Notes: generated from the sequence alone by a model not told the origin. Shown: positions 54,834-63,322, counted from the first letter of the stretch. The stretch: DNA of 64,000 nucleotides from Pannonibacter indicus (GCF_001418225.1 NZ_LIPT01000001.1:372001-436000); one strand, 5' to 3'. A program made the numbers and translations.

Positions 54834-56450
54834 TTACGCCGCCTCCTCCAGCCAGCCGCGCACGATCGTCACGGCTTCAGTCGGATAATCTTCGATCATT
54901 GCGCCCACCTTGGCGATGGACGAGGCCTGCATGGCACCTTCACGCTTGGCCTCCTCCAGCCATTCGATGACCACACCATCATCCTCGTCGTCCTGCTGCT
55001 GCGGCAGTTCGCTCTCGGCCACCAGCGTGCCATCCGGTGCGATGACCAGTTCCTGGGGCTGCTTTTCATCCGGCGTCACAATGCGGCGCAGAAGCGGGCG
55101 CACCACAAAGAGGAGCAGCAGCAGCGCGATCAGCATCAGCACCCCCAACTCGGCAAAGCGCATGATGTCATCGCGGGTGAAGTCGAACATGCTGGTTGTT
55201 GCAGGCTCGAAGTCAGCTTCCGGCGCCTGGGCAAAGCGCAGATTGACGACCTCAACCACGTCACCGCGGGCAGCGTCGAAGCCCACTGCCGAGCGGACCA
55301 GCACGGCGATCCGGTCGAGCACTTCCTGTGTGCGCGGCTCATACTGAAGCACACCATCCGCATTCGGCGTGTAGACGCCATCCACCAGAACAGCGACCGA
55401 CAGCCGCTTGATGCTGCCCGCCTCGACCACTTCAGTCCGGGTCGCCTTGGAAATCTCGTAGTTGACGATTTCCTCGTTGATGTTCGACGCTTCGACGTCG
55501 CCAGCTCCCGCCCCGCCCTGATCCGCATTCGGGAGCTGGTTCCCGACAGTCACGGCATTCTGGCCAGCTCCCCGCGAGCTCGCTTCTTCCTTGGTCTGGG
55601 TCGAGCGCACGACCTGGCCTTCGGGATCAAAGCGCTCCTGCGTTTCCGTGACACGGTTGTGGTCGATCTGAGCGGCGACGCGCACGCGGGCCCGCCCCGG
55701 CCCGACGACGCTGTTGAGGATTTCCTCCACCTGATTGCGCAGCCGTTGCTCCACTTCGAAGGTGCGCTCCTGCAGCTGGGTGGAGAGCATCGCCTGCGCA
55801 TTGTCGTCCGAACTGGAGGCCAGCAGCCGCCCGGCGTCATCGACGATGGAGACGCGTTCCGGCGTCAGTCCGTCAACAGCTGCAGCCACCAGATGCTGGA
55901 TCGCCCGAATCTCGCCTGCCCCAAGCGAACCGCGGACCTTGACGGCGATTGAGGCCGAAGGCGGACGGGCATCGCGCTGAAACAGCTGGCGTTCGGGGAT
56001 CACGAGATGAACACGCGCCGAGACGATGCGGTCGATGGATCGGATCGTGCGGGCCAGTTCCCCTTCCATCGCGCGCAGGTGATTGATGTTCTGGATGAAG
56101 CTGGTGGCGCCCAGCGTATCCGAACGGTCGAAAATCTCATAACCGATGGACCCGCCGGTCGGCAGGCCGTTCTCGGCAAGCCGCATGCGGACCCGGGCGA
56201 TCTGCTCCTGCGGGATCAAGATCGTCGACCCTTCGCGCCGCAGCTCGAAGGGAATCGCCTGCTGCTCCAGCGAGTTGATGATTGCCGCCGAATCCTCCAG
56301 CGACAGGTCCGAATAGAGCTGTGCCATCTGCGGCGCCGTCACCCGCAGAATGATGAAGGCGAAAACACCAATAAGGATCGCCGCGACCGCCCCCATGGCG
56401 GCCACGCGCGCTGCACCCAATGTTCTGATGAATTCGATCAATCCGTTCAC
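54834..56450 (-). CDS. fliF: Flagellar MS-ring protein FliF
   Basis: A 538-aa MS-ring protein with two membrane helices (about 17-38 and 439-460), YscJ-type ring-building motifs (GYEIFDRSDTLGATSFIQNI; RTIRSIDRIVSARVHLVIPE) and the C-terminal FliG-binding tail (EDYPTEAVTIVRGWLEEAA). Translation starts with GTG at 56450. First gene of the operon; two CtrA-like boxes lie 100-230 bases upstream, as in class II flagellar promoters. Confidence 0.95.
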   Translation of the reverse strand: MNGLIEFIRTLGAARVAAMGAVAAILIGVFAFIILRVTAPQMAQLYSDLSLEDSAAIINSLEQQAIPFELRREGSTILIPQEQIARVRMRLAENGLPTGGSIGYEIFDRSDTLGATSFIQNINHLRAMEGELARTIRSIDRIVSARVHLVIPERQLFQRDARPPSASIAVKVRGSLGAGEIRAIQHLVAAAVDGLTPERVSIVDDAGRLLASSSDDNAQAMLSTQLQERTFEVEQRLRNQVEEILNSVVGPGRARVRVAAQIDHNRVTETQERFDPEGQVVRSTQTKEEASSRGAGQNAVTVGNQLPNADQGGAGAGDVEASNINEEIVNYEISKATRTEVVEAGSIKRLSVAVLVDGVYTPNADGVLQYEPRTQEVLDRIAVLVRSAVGFDAARGDVVEVVNLRFAQAPEADFEPATTSMFDFTRDDIMRFAELGVLMLIALLLLLFVVRPLLRRIVTPDEKQPQELVIAPDGTLVAESELPQQQDDEDDGVVIEWLEEAKREGAMQASSIAKVGAMIEDYPTEAVTIVRGWLEEAA

Positions 56451-56554
56451 GTTTGCCCGCTCGCGTTCGTTGGCCCTACCCGGCAGTTGAGGGAATCACG
56501 GCCTACTCTGACCCGGCCCCATTGTCCGATAGGCAAAATTTGCCCGCTAGAAGG

Positions 56555-56570
56555 TAAACAAGTTATTAAC
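56555..56570. promoter_or_regulatory. CtrA-like box 1 upstream of fliF
   Basis: TAAA (56555-56558), seven bases and TTAAC (56566-56570): the TTAA-N7-TTAAC consensus with one mismatch, about 105 bases before the fliF start. Suggests CtrA control of the first flagellar operon. Confidence 0.4.
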
Positions 56571-56660
56571 GAGTATTGACGCTAGCCGGAAAACCGGCGG
56601 AATTCCGCCGCCAATTATTACCGCCATCTCTTGCAAATAGCGAAATTCTGCCGGTTTCCG

Positions 56661-56676
56661 TTAATCAGTGGGTAAC
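56661..56676. promoter_or_regulatory. CtrA-like box 2 upstream of fliF
   Basis: TTAA (56661-56664), seven bases and GTAAC (56672-56676): one mismatch to TTAA-N7-TTAAC. About 210 bases from fliF. Confidence 0.35.
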
Positions 56677-56832
56677 TTTTGACGAGGCGGGCCATCTGAA
56701 GCTCGCCAGCTGAATCCGCTTCTAGCGGCCGGCAGCAGCATCGCGCCACCGGGAATCAGCGTCAGACCGGTTTGACCACAGATGGTTGCAGTCCCGCCTC
56801 CGCGGCCGGTCCGGGCAAGGGCAAAACAGAAA

Positions 56833-56856
56833 GGCCGGCCTCTTTCGAGCCCGGCC
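56833..56856 (-). terminator. Possible terminator of sciP
   Basis: GGCCGG (56833-56838) and CCGGCC (56851-56856) pair across a 12-base loop; on the minus strand the stem runs into TTTCTGTTTTG. Weaker than the other terminators of the window. Confidence 0.45.
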
Positions 56857-56905
56857 AGTTTTTGGAGGTACAGACCGCGCCTGCGGCAAGCCGCAGACCC
56901 AACCG

Positions 56906-57181
56906 TCAGTTTCTATATTGCTGGATACGTGTCGCTCTCAGACCCGCCAGCCCATGGCGCTCAATCGAGCTCTGCCATGACAGGAACTCTTCGACCGTCA
57001 GCGTGTAACGCTGGCAAGCCTCTTCCAGGGAAAGGAGGCCGCCGCGGACAGCTGCCACGACTTCCGCCTTACGCCGGATGACCCACCGCTTTGTACTGGG
57101 CGGCGGCAGATCAGCGATGGTGAGAGGGCTTCCATCCGGCCCAATCACATATTTCACACGCGAACGAATTTGCTCGGTCAT
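56906..57181 (-). CDS. sciP: SciP-like cell cycle regulator (DUF1153)
   Basis: A 91-aa DUF1153 protein that matches Caulobacter SciP nearly residue for residue in the core: RVKYVIGPDGSPLTIADLPP, then TKRWVIRRKAEVVAAVRGGL, EEACQRYTLTVEEFLSWQ and LRATRIQQYR. SciP binds CtrA target promoters and blocks CtrA-driven transcription in G1. Start at MTEQIRSRVK; a few codons upstream are also open. Located between the fliF operon and flgD, both probable CtrA/FlbD targets. Confidence 0.93.
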   Translation of the reverse strand: MTEQIRSRVKYVIGPDGSPLTIADLPPPSTKRWVIRRKAEVVAAVRGGLLSLEEACQRYTLTVEEFLSWQSSIERHGLAGLRATRIQQYRN

Positions 57182-57490
57182 TTTACTCTCACACAAACCA
57201 TGACCAGGTCTTGAAGAGAGAATAGACAGCGGAGTTTAAAATTTACCTAAGCGAGAAGTTACATTGTATTAACTATGAAATTGCGATTTCTTGAGGCAGC
57301 GCTTAAGAAAGCATTTCAAAATAGTTCGCCTTTGTTTAGCCAAATTGAGAGTTTGTTTACCATACGGTAATCTGTAGACCATTCCCGGCCTTCCCCGTCC
57401 CCTCCGGCAGCAAACAAAAAAGCGCAGGAGAAAACTCCCACGCTTCAGACCGACGGATTGTGCCTGCCCTTTGGCAGGCCGGTCTTATAG
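57182..57490. other. Promoter region of sciP and 3' region of flgD
   Basis: AT-rich from 57190 to 57370. It contains the pair TTACATTGTATTAACTAT (57259-57276), a CtrA-like TTAC-N6-TTAAC site, about 80 bases before sciP. A GCCTGCC/GGCAGGC hairpin lies at about 57462-57480. The flgD terminator (57416-57445) and a repeat copy (57491-57588) follow. No gene. Confidence 0.5.
57416..57445 (-). terminator. Terminator of the fliK-flgD unit
   Basis: AAGCG-CA-GGAG (57420-57430), loop AAAA and CTCC-CA-CGCTT (57435-57445) form a stem with one internal loop; the A-run 57416-57421 gives T-run on the minus strand. It is about 145 bases past the flgD stop, beyond the repeat. Confidence 0.65.
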
Positions 57491-57588
57491 CAAGGCTCTG
57501 AGATGCTGACGCATCACGCCTTGAAATTGCTCAAGCTCCGCACGGGCCGGAGCGAATGCCAGTGAGTCATTCTCACCGGCAGCTCGTC
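57491..57588 (-). repeat. Dispersed 3'-end repeat, copy C
   Basis: Begins directly after the flgD stop codon, same orientation. Hairpin TGCCAGTGAG (57557-57566), loop TCATT, CTCACCGGCA (57572-57581), a 10-bp stem with one G-U/A-C difference, then the conserved block with CGCCTTGAAATTGC (plus reading) shared over 25 identical bases with copy B, ending in CAAGGCT. Confidence 0.8.
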
Positions 57589-58245
57589 TTAACTCGCCCT
57601 CGCGACCGACGTGACCGAACTGACCGGGATCGAGATGCCGCCGATCTCAAGATAAGGCGTGCCGCTCGACAGATCGACGCGGTCGACAACGCCGGATATC
57701 TGCGTCGTCGGTGTCACCTTGTTCCCGGCTGCATTCGACAGCCTGAAGGAGACCGTATAGGCCCCATCCGGCATGACGGCGCCAGTGGCGGTCTTGCCGT
57801 CCCAGATGAAGGTGTTGTTGCCCCTGTTGAACTCAACCGGCCCTTCATAGACCTTGGCGCCAGCGGAATTGCGGATCTCGACAGTGCCCGATGCCGCCTC
57901 TGAAACATTGGCCTTCCAGATTGCCTCGCCATTGGTCAGGACGCTGCTGGCGCCGGATGCAGTGACCTGGGAACCAAGATAGTTCACATAGGAGGAAGCC
58001 TGCCCCGCCTGCATCATGGCAATCAGGCTTTCAAGGTGCTGATTGCTCTTGATGGCCTGTTCAACGCTGGAATATTGCACCAGCTGCTGGGTGTATTGCG
58101 AGGCATCCAGAGGCTCAAGCGGGTCCTGATTCTTGATCTGCGTGGTCAGCAGCGTCAGGAACAGGTCATAGCTGCCAAGCAGTGTCTGCTGGCTGATTGC
58201 GCTGGCGCTTGTCTGAGTGCTGTTTGTGCCTGTAACCGTCGCCAT
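57589..58245 (-). CDS. flgD: Flagellar hook assembly scaffold FlgD
   Basis: A 218-aa hook-capping protein: QTLLGSYDLFLTLLTTQIKN, then QDPLEPLDASQYTQQLVQYS, the FlgD N-terminal signature, and a C-terminal Tudor/FnIII-like part (ASGTVEIRNSAGAKVYEGPV; FIWDGKTATGAVMPDGAYTV). Start at MATVTGTNS; six upstream codons from a GTG are less likely. Directly downstream of fliK, same direction. Confidence 0.93.
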   Translation of the reverse strand: MATVTGTNSTQTSASAISQQTLLGSYDLFLTLLTTQIKNQDPLEPLDASQYTQQLVQYSSVEQAIKSNQHLESLIAMMQAGQASSYVNYLGSQVTASGASSVLTNGEAIWKANVSEAASGTVEIRNSAGAKVYEGPVEFNRGNNTFIWDGKTATGAVMPDGAYTVSFRLSNAAGNKVTPTTQISGVVDRVDLSSGTPYLEIGGISIPVSSVTSVARAS

Positions 58246-58299
58246 TCTCTTCACTCCTGACACCGGCGGCCTGCAGCCAAGCCGGAGTTTGCACGCATA

Positions 58300-60447
58300 C
58301 TAGATCCGGATATCGACGCCGCTGCGCCCATTCTGGCGGTAGAGCTGCACCACGCGTTCGCTGATTCCGCGCTCTGCTGCCTGCCCGTCCTGTCCCCGCT
58401 GCTGATCCTGACGGCCGGACTGGCCGGAGCCATTGCCCTGCCCGTCACCGGAAAAAGCAAACTGGCGGCCATTGCCTTCATCGCGCAGCGAAAACTGCAG
58501 CCCGCCCTGCTCGGCCTTCAGACCGATCTGCTCCAGCGCCCGCTCAAGGCCCTTCTGGTCGCGCATGAACATGTCCAGCGTTTCGGACTTGTCGACGATG
58601 AGGTGAGCTTCGACTTCACCGCCGGCCTTGACCCTCATATGCACCTCGATCCGGCCGAGCTCCGGCGGATCGAGCCGCATCTGGAACCGGCTCTGCCCGG
58701 CGCGGGACTGCAGCTGGATCTGTCCGGCAATCTGGCTGGCGGCAGCCTGGGCCTGTGCCTGCGTGGGCACCTGCCCGGACACAGATGCCTGCGCCGTGCC
58801 CGCGCCCGTGGCCGTTTGCCCGTCAGCCCGGCCAAAACCGGTAAAATCCATCCGTCCGGCACGGGCATCCAGTGCCACGGCCGGGTCCGGTCCCTTGTCC
58901 GCCTCTGCGTCATCCGGCGCAGCAGCGTTTGCGGCAGCCTGACCGGCGTTGACGGTAGCCGATGCGCCCGCCAGATCAGCCGCCTGCGTGCCTTTCATGG
59001 CCACAGGCTGTGTCACCGGCTTTTCAGACGAAACCTCATCCGCAACGCGATAGCGGCTGCCAGAACCATCCTTGTCCGCAGCCTGCTTCTGAACTGCCAG
59101 CTGCACGGCCTCGTCAGCCTGAGCTGTCTGCGCGGCCGTTCCCGCAACTGCCTTGGCCGTCAGGCTGCTGGCAGCCGCATTTGCGACAGCACTGGCCACC
59201 GCCTGCTGGGCCAAAATTTCGGGCCGGGCAGCGGGAGCCCCGGCAACATCATCCGCACCGGCAGCAATGGCAAAACGCAGCGTCTCGACCCCGTCCGGCT
59301 GGGCATCAACCGCAGGAGCTGCCGTTGCGGCCACCGGCTGGGACGCAGCACCCTCTGCTGCCACAGGCGTGCCTGCCGGAGAAACCGGCTGCGGACGCGC
59401 CTGAGCCTGGGTCCCGGCCTGGGGTGCAGCAGCTGCCTGAGGCTGAGGCTGAGACTGGGTCTGAATCTGGGCATCAGCGGAACCGGTTGAGCCTGCCCTG
59501 ATGGCCACTGCCTCCCCCTGGGCAGAGCGTGCAAGCGCTGCCAGAACATCTGGCTGTAGAGCTTCAGCCTCGCTGGCTGTGAGCCCTGCAGCGGCAAGCG
59601 CAACCTCAAGACCGGCACCCGCCTGCGGCCAGGCAGTTGTCAGCTGCTGAACCGCCTGCGGCACGGCGCCCGGAGCGGGGGCGGATCCGGTATCAGCACC
59701 AGCAGGAGCCATCGCTTGCGTGGCCGCGGGAGCCTTGCCAGCCTCAGCGGACGGCATATCCCCGCCAGCAGGTGCAGGGGGCGCGGAAAGAGACGCATCA
59801 ACCTGCGGCCGGGCCATGCCGGGCTGCACCTGCGGCTGCCCGCCCGGCTGCGGCAGATCCGGCAAGGCCGGAGTGATGCTGCCGCGCAGGCCATCCGCGC
59901 CATTCAGCGCACCATCCTGAAGGCCATTCTGCACGGGAGCAGAGACAACCGGCTGCGGCGCTGGAAGAGGGGCAGGCATGACGAATGCCACCACCATCGC
60001 CGCCGCATCCGCGGCCTCAGCACCGTCTTCGCCATCCGGCACCGGCGCATCCACAAACGGCAAACCATCAGGCGCAGCCTCACCAGCCGACTTGCCGGGA
60101 ACCTGGGACGGCAGCTCACCGGGAGCTGCAACCGGCACCTGAGGCAGGGGCACAGGCAGCGCTGCATCCGCATCAATGGCCGCCGGCTCCGCCACGGCGC
60201 CGGGCTGCAGCACCTGCAGACCCTGCGCATCAATGGCCTTCTGCGCCGGAAGGCTGCCGGAAGCAGACGCATTCACCGGCACAGGCTGCACACCCGCAAG
60301 CGGCGCCCCAGCGCCTTCAACGCCAGCGCTTGCCAGAACACCGGCGAAGACACCCTCCGCCGCCTGACCGCCAGCCGAAGCCCCGGCGCCTGCCCCAGCA
60401 GGTGCGCCCATGCCACCAAGATCGATCCGAAGCTGAAATGCCTGCAC
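58300..60447 (-). CDS. fliK: Flagellar hook-length control protein FliK
   Basis: A 715-aa secreted molecular ruler. The N-terminal 560 residues are Ala/Pro/Gln-rich and low-complexity. The C-terminal domain is recognisable: LRLDPPELGRIEVHMRVKAG and VDKSETLDMFMRDQKGLERA, then ALEQIGLKAEQGGLQFSLRD. Start GTG at 60447 (QAFQLRIDLGG) with GAGGG six bases upstream; the open frame before it lacks a site. A sigma-54 promoter lies 53 bases upstream. Confidence 0.88.
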   Translation of the reverse strand: MQAFQLRIDLGGMGAPAGAGAGASAGGQAAEGVFAGVLASAGVEGAGAPLAGVQPVPVNASASGSLPAQKAIDAQGLQVLQPGAVAEPAAIDADAALPVPLPQVPVAAPGELPSQVPGKSAGEAAPDGLPFVDAPVPDGEDGAEAADAAAMVVAFVMPAPLPAPQPVVSAPVQNGLQDGALNGADGLRGSITPALPDLPQPGGQPQVQPGMARPQVDASLSAPPAPAGGDMPSAEAGKAPAATQAMAPAGADTGSAPAPGAVPQAVQQLTTAWPQAGAGLEVALAAAGLTASEAEALQPDVLAALARSAQGEAVAIRAGSTGSADAQIQTQSQPQPQAAAAPQAGTQAQARPQPVSPAGTPVAAEGAASQPVAATAAPAVDAQPDGVETLRFAIAAGADDVAGAPAARPEILAQQAVASAVANAAASSLTAKAVAGTAAQTAQADEAVQLAVQKQAADKDGSGSRYRVADEVSSEKPVTQPVAMKGTQAADLAGASATVNAGQAAANAAAPDDAEADKGPDPAVALDARAGRMDFTGFGRADGQTATGAGTAQASVSGQVPTQAQAQAAASQIAGQIQLQSRAGQSRFQMRLDPPELGRIEVHMRVKAGGEVEAHLIVDKSETLDMFMRDQKGLERALEQIGLKAEQGGLQFSLRDEGNGRQFAFSGDGQGNGSGQSGRQDQQRGQDGQAAERGISERVVQLYRQNGRSGVDIRI

Positions 60448-60499
60448 GGCAACCCTCGACGCTTGCCCACAAGGGGCGAATTTGTCCTTGTCAGCCAAA

Positions 60500-60515
60500 A
60501 GCAAGGACGGGGCCA
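60500..60515 (-). promoter_or_regulatory. Sigma-54 promoter upstream of fliK
   Basis: On the minus strand TGGCCCCGTCCTTGCT matches TGGCAC-N5-TTGCW with one mismatch and the invariant GG-N10-GC spacing. The transcription start would be about 40 bases before the GTG of fliK. FlbD, encoded 8 kb away, is the natural activator. Confidence 0.6.
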
Positions 60516-60835
60516 ATTTCAGCACCCGCAAATTGTTGTTTTGAATCAGGAAAATGACCGGTGGACGTCACTTCCCTCACGCCCTCAGCCCGGCAAATCC
60601 TGCCCGGCACGGCAAGGCTTGCCCGGTAACCTGCACCTTTTGCCGGGCCGATTGGCAGCAGCGTGCCTTGCCTGTATACTGCCCCCATCTCCCGGACGGC
60701 CTGACCGCAGTTCCGCCGGGCTGCCTGCGGCACATGCGGGACAGCTTGACCTTCGGCATTGCTGCAGTCATGCCCTTCCGGCCAACGCCCATCCCGCCCC
60801 CGGCCCTTGACCCCGGCGGAACGAGAGGACGCAAA

Positions 60836-62020
60836 ATGCTGAATACCCTTCATCTGCCGAAGCCCCCGGCAGAGACCCGTGTCGTTGTCGCCATGTCCGG
60901 CGGCGTCGACTCTTCCGTTGTCGCCGGCCTGATGAAGCGCGAGGGCTATGATGTCATCGGCATCACCCTGCAGCTTTATGACCATGGCGCCGCCGTCCAC
61001 CGGGCAGGCTCCTGCTGCGCCGGGCAGGACATTCACGATGCACGCCGCGTGGCCGAGCGCCTCGGCATCCCCCATTACGTGCTGGACTACGAGCGCCGCT
61101 TCAAGGAGCAGGTGATCGACCGTTTCGCCGACAGCTATCTCAACGGCGAAACGCCGGTGCCTTGCGTGGCCTGCAACCAGACGGTCAAATTCTCCGACCT
61201 GCTGGCCACCGCCCGCACGCTGGGTGCCGATGTGCTGGCCACCGGCCATTATGTGCGCACGGCGCCGGGCACTGACGGCCACCACCAGATGTTCCGCCCG
61301 GCGGACCTTGACCGCGACCAGAGCTACTTCCTCTTTGCCACCACGCAGGAGCAGCTGGATTTCCTGCGCTTCCCGCTCGGCGGCATGCCGAAGGCGGTCG
61401 TGCGCGAATTGGCCCGCGAATTCGGACTGTCCGTTGCCGACAAGCAGGACAGCCAGGACATCTGTTTCGTGCCCAAGGGCAAGTATTCCGACGTGATCCA
61501 GAAGCTGCGCCCCGATGCGCTGGAGCCGGGCGACATCGTGCATCTGGACGGGCGTGTGCTGGGCCGGCACGAGGGCATCATCCACTACACCATCGGCCAG
61601 CGGCGTGGCATTGGCGTGGCCACCGGCGAACCGCTTTACGTGGTGCATCTGGACGCTGCGCAGAAGCGGGTGCTCGTCGGCCCCAAGGAGGCGCTCGCCA
61701 CCCGCACGCTGGAACTGCGCGACCTCAACTGGCTGGGCGCAACGCCTGCCACGGAAGGCATGCGCGCCGAAGTCTTCGCCAAGGTCCGCTCCACCCGCCC
61801 GCCGACCCCGGCGGTGCTGACCATCACGGATGGCGTGACAAAGGTGGAGCTGACAGACGGGGAAACCGGTGTCGCGCCGGGGCAGGCCTGCGTCTTCTAT
61901 GACAGCGACGGCAGCAGCGCGCAGGTTCTGGGCGGCGGCTGGATCGCCCGCGCCAGACCCCTCGGCCTCACCAGCCCCGCCTTCACCCGCGAGGAAAACC
62001 GGACGCTGCCGGCAGCGTGA
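60836..62020 (+). CDS. mnmA: tRNA 2-thiouridylase MnmA
   Basis: Thiolates U34 of Lys, Glu and Gln tRNAs. The 394-aa protein has the P-loop [14 protein letters not shown] near residue 20, the catalytic cysteines in [13 protein letters not shown] near 109 and [13 protein letters not shown] near 208, and the C-terminal [17 protein letters not shown] region. GAGAGGA precedes the ATG at 60836. The upstream open frame of 94 codons has no site or resemblance. A strong terminator follows. Confidence 0.95.
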   Translation: MLNTLHLPKPPAETRVVVAMSGGVDSSVVAGLMKREGYDVIGITLQLYDHGAAVHRAGSCCAGQDIHDARRVAERLGIPHYVLDYERRFKEQVIDRFADSYLNGETPVPCVACNQTVKFSDLLATARTLGADVLATGHYVRTAPGTDGHHQMFRPADLDRDQSYFLFATTQEQLDFLRFPLGGMPKAVVRELAREFGLSVADKQDSQDICFVPKGKYSDVIQKLRPDALEPGDIVHLDGRVLGRHEGIIHYTIGQRRGIGVATGEPLYVVHLDAAQKRVLVGPKEALATRTLELRDLNWLGATPATEGMRAEVFAKVRSTRPPTPAVLTITDGVTKVELTDGETGVAPGQACVFYDSDGSSAQVLGGGWIARARPLGLTSPAFTREENRTLPAA

Positions 62021-62025
62021 GGCTA

Positions 62026-62060
62026 TTTTCCTCTCCGTCCGCTGCGGACGGAGAGGAAAA
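62026..62060. terminator. Bidirectional terminator after mnmA
   Basis: TTTTCCTCTCCGTCCG (62026-62041), loop CTG and CGGACGGAGAGGAAAA (62045-62060): a perfect 16-bp stem with T-run or A-run on both sides. It separates mnmA from the convergent antitoxin gene. Confidence 0.82.
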
Positions 62061-62071
62061 CCCCGGAAGCA

Positions 62072-62368
62072 TCAGGCGGGTTCGCGCACCTGCATCTCGA
62101 TGCGCAAGCCCGCTGCTGTTGCCATATTCACCAGCGCATCAAGACCGAACAGATTGATCTTGCCGCGCATCAGGTCAGACACACGCGGCTGCGTCACGCC
62201 AAACATCTGCGCGGCCTGCGCCTGATTCAGTCCGGCACGCTCGATATGGCTCTTCAACGCCATCATCAGCATGGAGCGAAGCTTCATGTTCTCCACTTCT
62301 TCCGGCGTGTCTTCGATGGCGTCCCAGACACTGGCAAACCGCTCATTGGCAAACTGCGGCTCATTCAT
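62072..62368 (-). CDS. XRE-type antitoxin, HigA-like
   Basis: A 98-aa helix-turn-helix protein: ALKSHIERAGLNQAQAAQMF, then GVTQPRVSDLMRGKINLFG, the classic HTH, and a C-terminal LRIEMQVREPA strand. It overlaps the toxin stop as ATGA (62365-62368), the usual toxin-first HigBA-like order. It appears intact and should recognise the 18-bp palindrome at 62714-62731. Confidence 0.87.
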   Translation of the reverse strand: MNEPQFANERFASVWDAIEDTPEEVENMKLRSMLMMALKSHIERAGLNQAQAAQMFGVTQPRVSDLMRGKINLFGLDALVNMATAAGLRIEMQVREPA

Positions 62369-62705
62369 CGGCCCTGTTCCTTCAGCAAGTCGCGGTAACG
62401 CTTCGCAGCGAGATCAAGATCGGACTTTGCCGTTTTTTCCGTCTTCTTCTGAAAGCAATGAAGCACGTAAACAGCATCAGCAAACCTGGCGGCATAGATG
62501 ACGCGGAACGCACCGGACGCATCGCGGATCCGGATTTCCTTCACCCCTTGCCCCACCGTTGTTCATCGGCTTCCAGTCATCCGGCTCAAGACCGCTTTGC
62601 ACCCGGTCAAGCTGATACCCGGCGTCCCGCCGCACCTGTGGCGGAAAGGCGCGCATGTCATCAGGAGAGCTGCCACAGAAAGCGACTGGTTATGGATCCC
62701 GCCAT
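62365..62705 (-). pseudogene. RelE/HigB-type toxin gene with frameshift and lost start
   Basis: Three pieces can be seen. The C-terminal part (62365-62556) reads GVKEIRIRDASGAFRVIYAA and YVLHCFQKKTEKTAKSDLDL, a clear toxin. The middle part (SPDDMRAFPPQVRRDAGYQL, DRVQSGLEPDDWKPMN) lies in another frame; the two join at 62557-62562 if one A is removed from ATGAACAACGG, restoring KPMNTVGQG. Upstream of the middle part a TAA blocks the frame before any start; the first ATG in frame is internal (62656). The only well-placed ATG (62705) is in a third frame. The gene is inactive as written. Confidence 0.75.
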
Positions 62706-62713
62706 AATCCGAG

Positions 62714-62731
62714 TATACAAAATTTTGTATA
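62714..62731. promoter_or_regulatory. Palindromic operator of the second TA locus
   Basis: TATACAAAATTTTGTATA is a perfect 18-bp palindrome nine bases upstream of the first possible ATG of the toxin gene. Its size and place fit autoregulation by the XRE antitoxin. The other TA locus also carries GTATAC upstream (43201-43206). Confidence 0.6.
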
Positions 62732-63073
62732 AAAGACAAGCTGCCGCAAGGTCCCTGTCAGTTCATCCGCAAACCGCCCCCGCTGCGCCGTCCCGGCCTC
62801 CGTGCCGGGACCTGTCATGGACGCAAGGCCCTGGCCCGCCGCACCATCCGCTCCATCCGCGCCGGAGGATCATCCATACAATAAGCTGAATTATTCATGC
62901 ATACGGCGCCACATCGCGCCTGCCGCATCAAAAGCCAGGCAACGCCATGGGGCAACCGCCCCAAGGCACCAGAAATCCGCCATTTTCCCCGCATTTGCCG
63001 GACAGCTTCACCGCCGTCATCCACAGGCAGAACAGCCACTTCTGCCGCCTGTCAAAATCCCGTCAAACCCCGC
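62732..63073. other. Intergenic, no gene seen
   Basis: About 340 bases between the TA remnant and the tRNA promoter. Only shadow frames without ribosome binding sites. No repeats beyond short ones. Confidence 0.5.
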
Positions 63074-63103
63074 TTGACAGGAGCCCCCGCCCCTTCCTAT
63101 AAG
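63074..63103 (+). promoter_or_regulatory. Sigma-70 promoter of tRNA-Met
   Basis: TTGACA (63074-63079), 18-base spacer, TATAAG (63098-63103), about 85 bases before the mature tRNA. The -35 element is a perfect consensus. Confidence 0.65.
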
Positions 63104-63196
63104 CTCCCCACACCGGCGCCACCGCGCCGCGCTCAAGCCTCTGCCCGCCGGACAGCACCAACCTCTCCGGCACTCCAAAACGGCAGACGGATGGAT

Positions 63197-63273
63197 GGCG
63201 GAGTAGCTCAGTTGGTTAGAGCAGCGGAATCATAATCCGCGTGTCGGGGGTTCGAGTCCCTCCTCCGCTACCA
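63197..63273 (+). tRNA. tRNA-Met (CAT), elongator type
   Basis: A 77-nt tRNA. Acceptor arms GGCGGAG and CTCCGCT (first pair G-U), D-arm region AGCTCAGTTGGTTAGAGC, anticodon arm GCGGA/TCCGC around anticodon CAT (63231-63233), T-arm with GGTTCGAGTCC and encoded CCA. The first pair and the D-arm fit an elongator, not the initiator. The plus-strand reading frame with GVAQLVRAAES in this region is the familiar tRNA artefact. Confidence 0.95.
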
Positions 63274-63322
63274 CTTTTCCAGTTATTTTATTGTTTTAGC
63301 TACACAAATGGCTGAACTCCCA

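Larger units (their letters stand above)
56451..56905. other. Regulatory intergenic region between fliF and sciP
   Basis: This 455-base region contains two CtrA-like boxes and the sciP terminator, listed separately. The part from 56570 to 56650 has the inverted repeat GGCGGAATTCCGCC. Several open frames between 56772 and 57081 are shadows without ribosome binding sites. Confidence 0.5.

Noticed and set aside
53748-55952. 734-codon open frame antisense to fliG and fliF
   Set aside because: Shadow frame rich in His, Arg and Gln, typical of antisense of GC-rich genes; both flagellar genes are certain.
62897-63235. Open frame ending MDGGVAQLVRAAES over the tRNA
   Set aside because: Translation of a tRNA gene, a well-known artefact.
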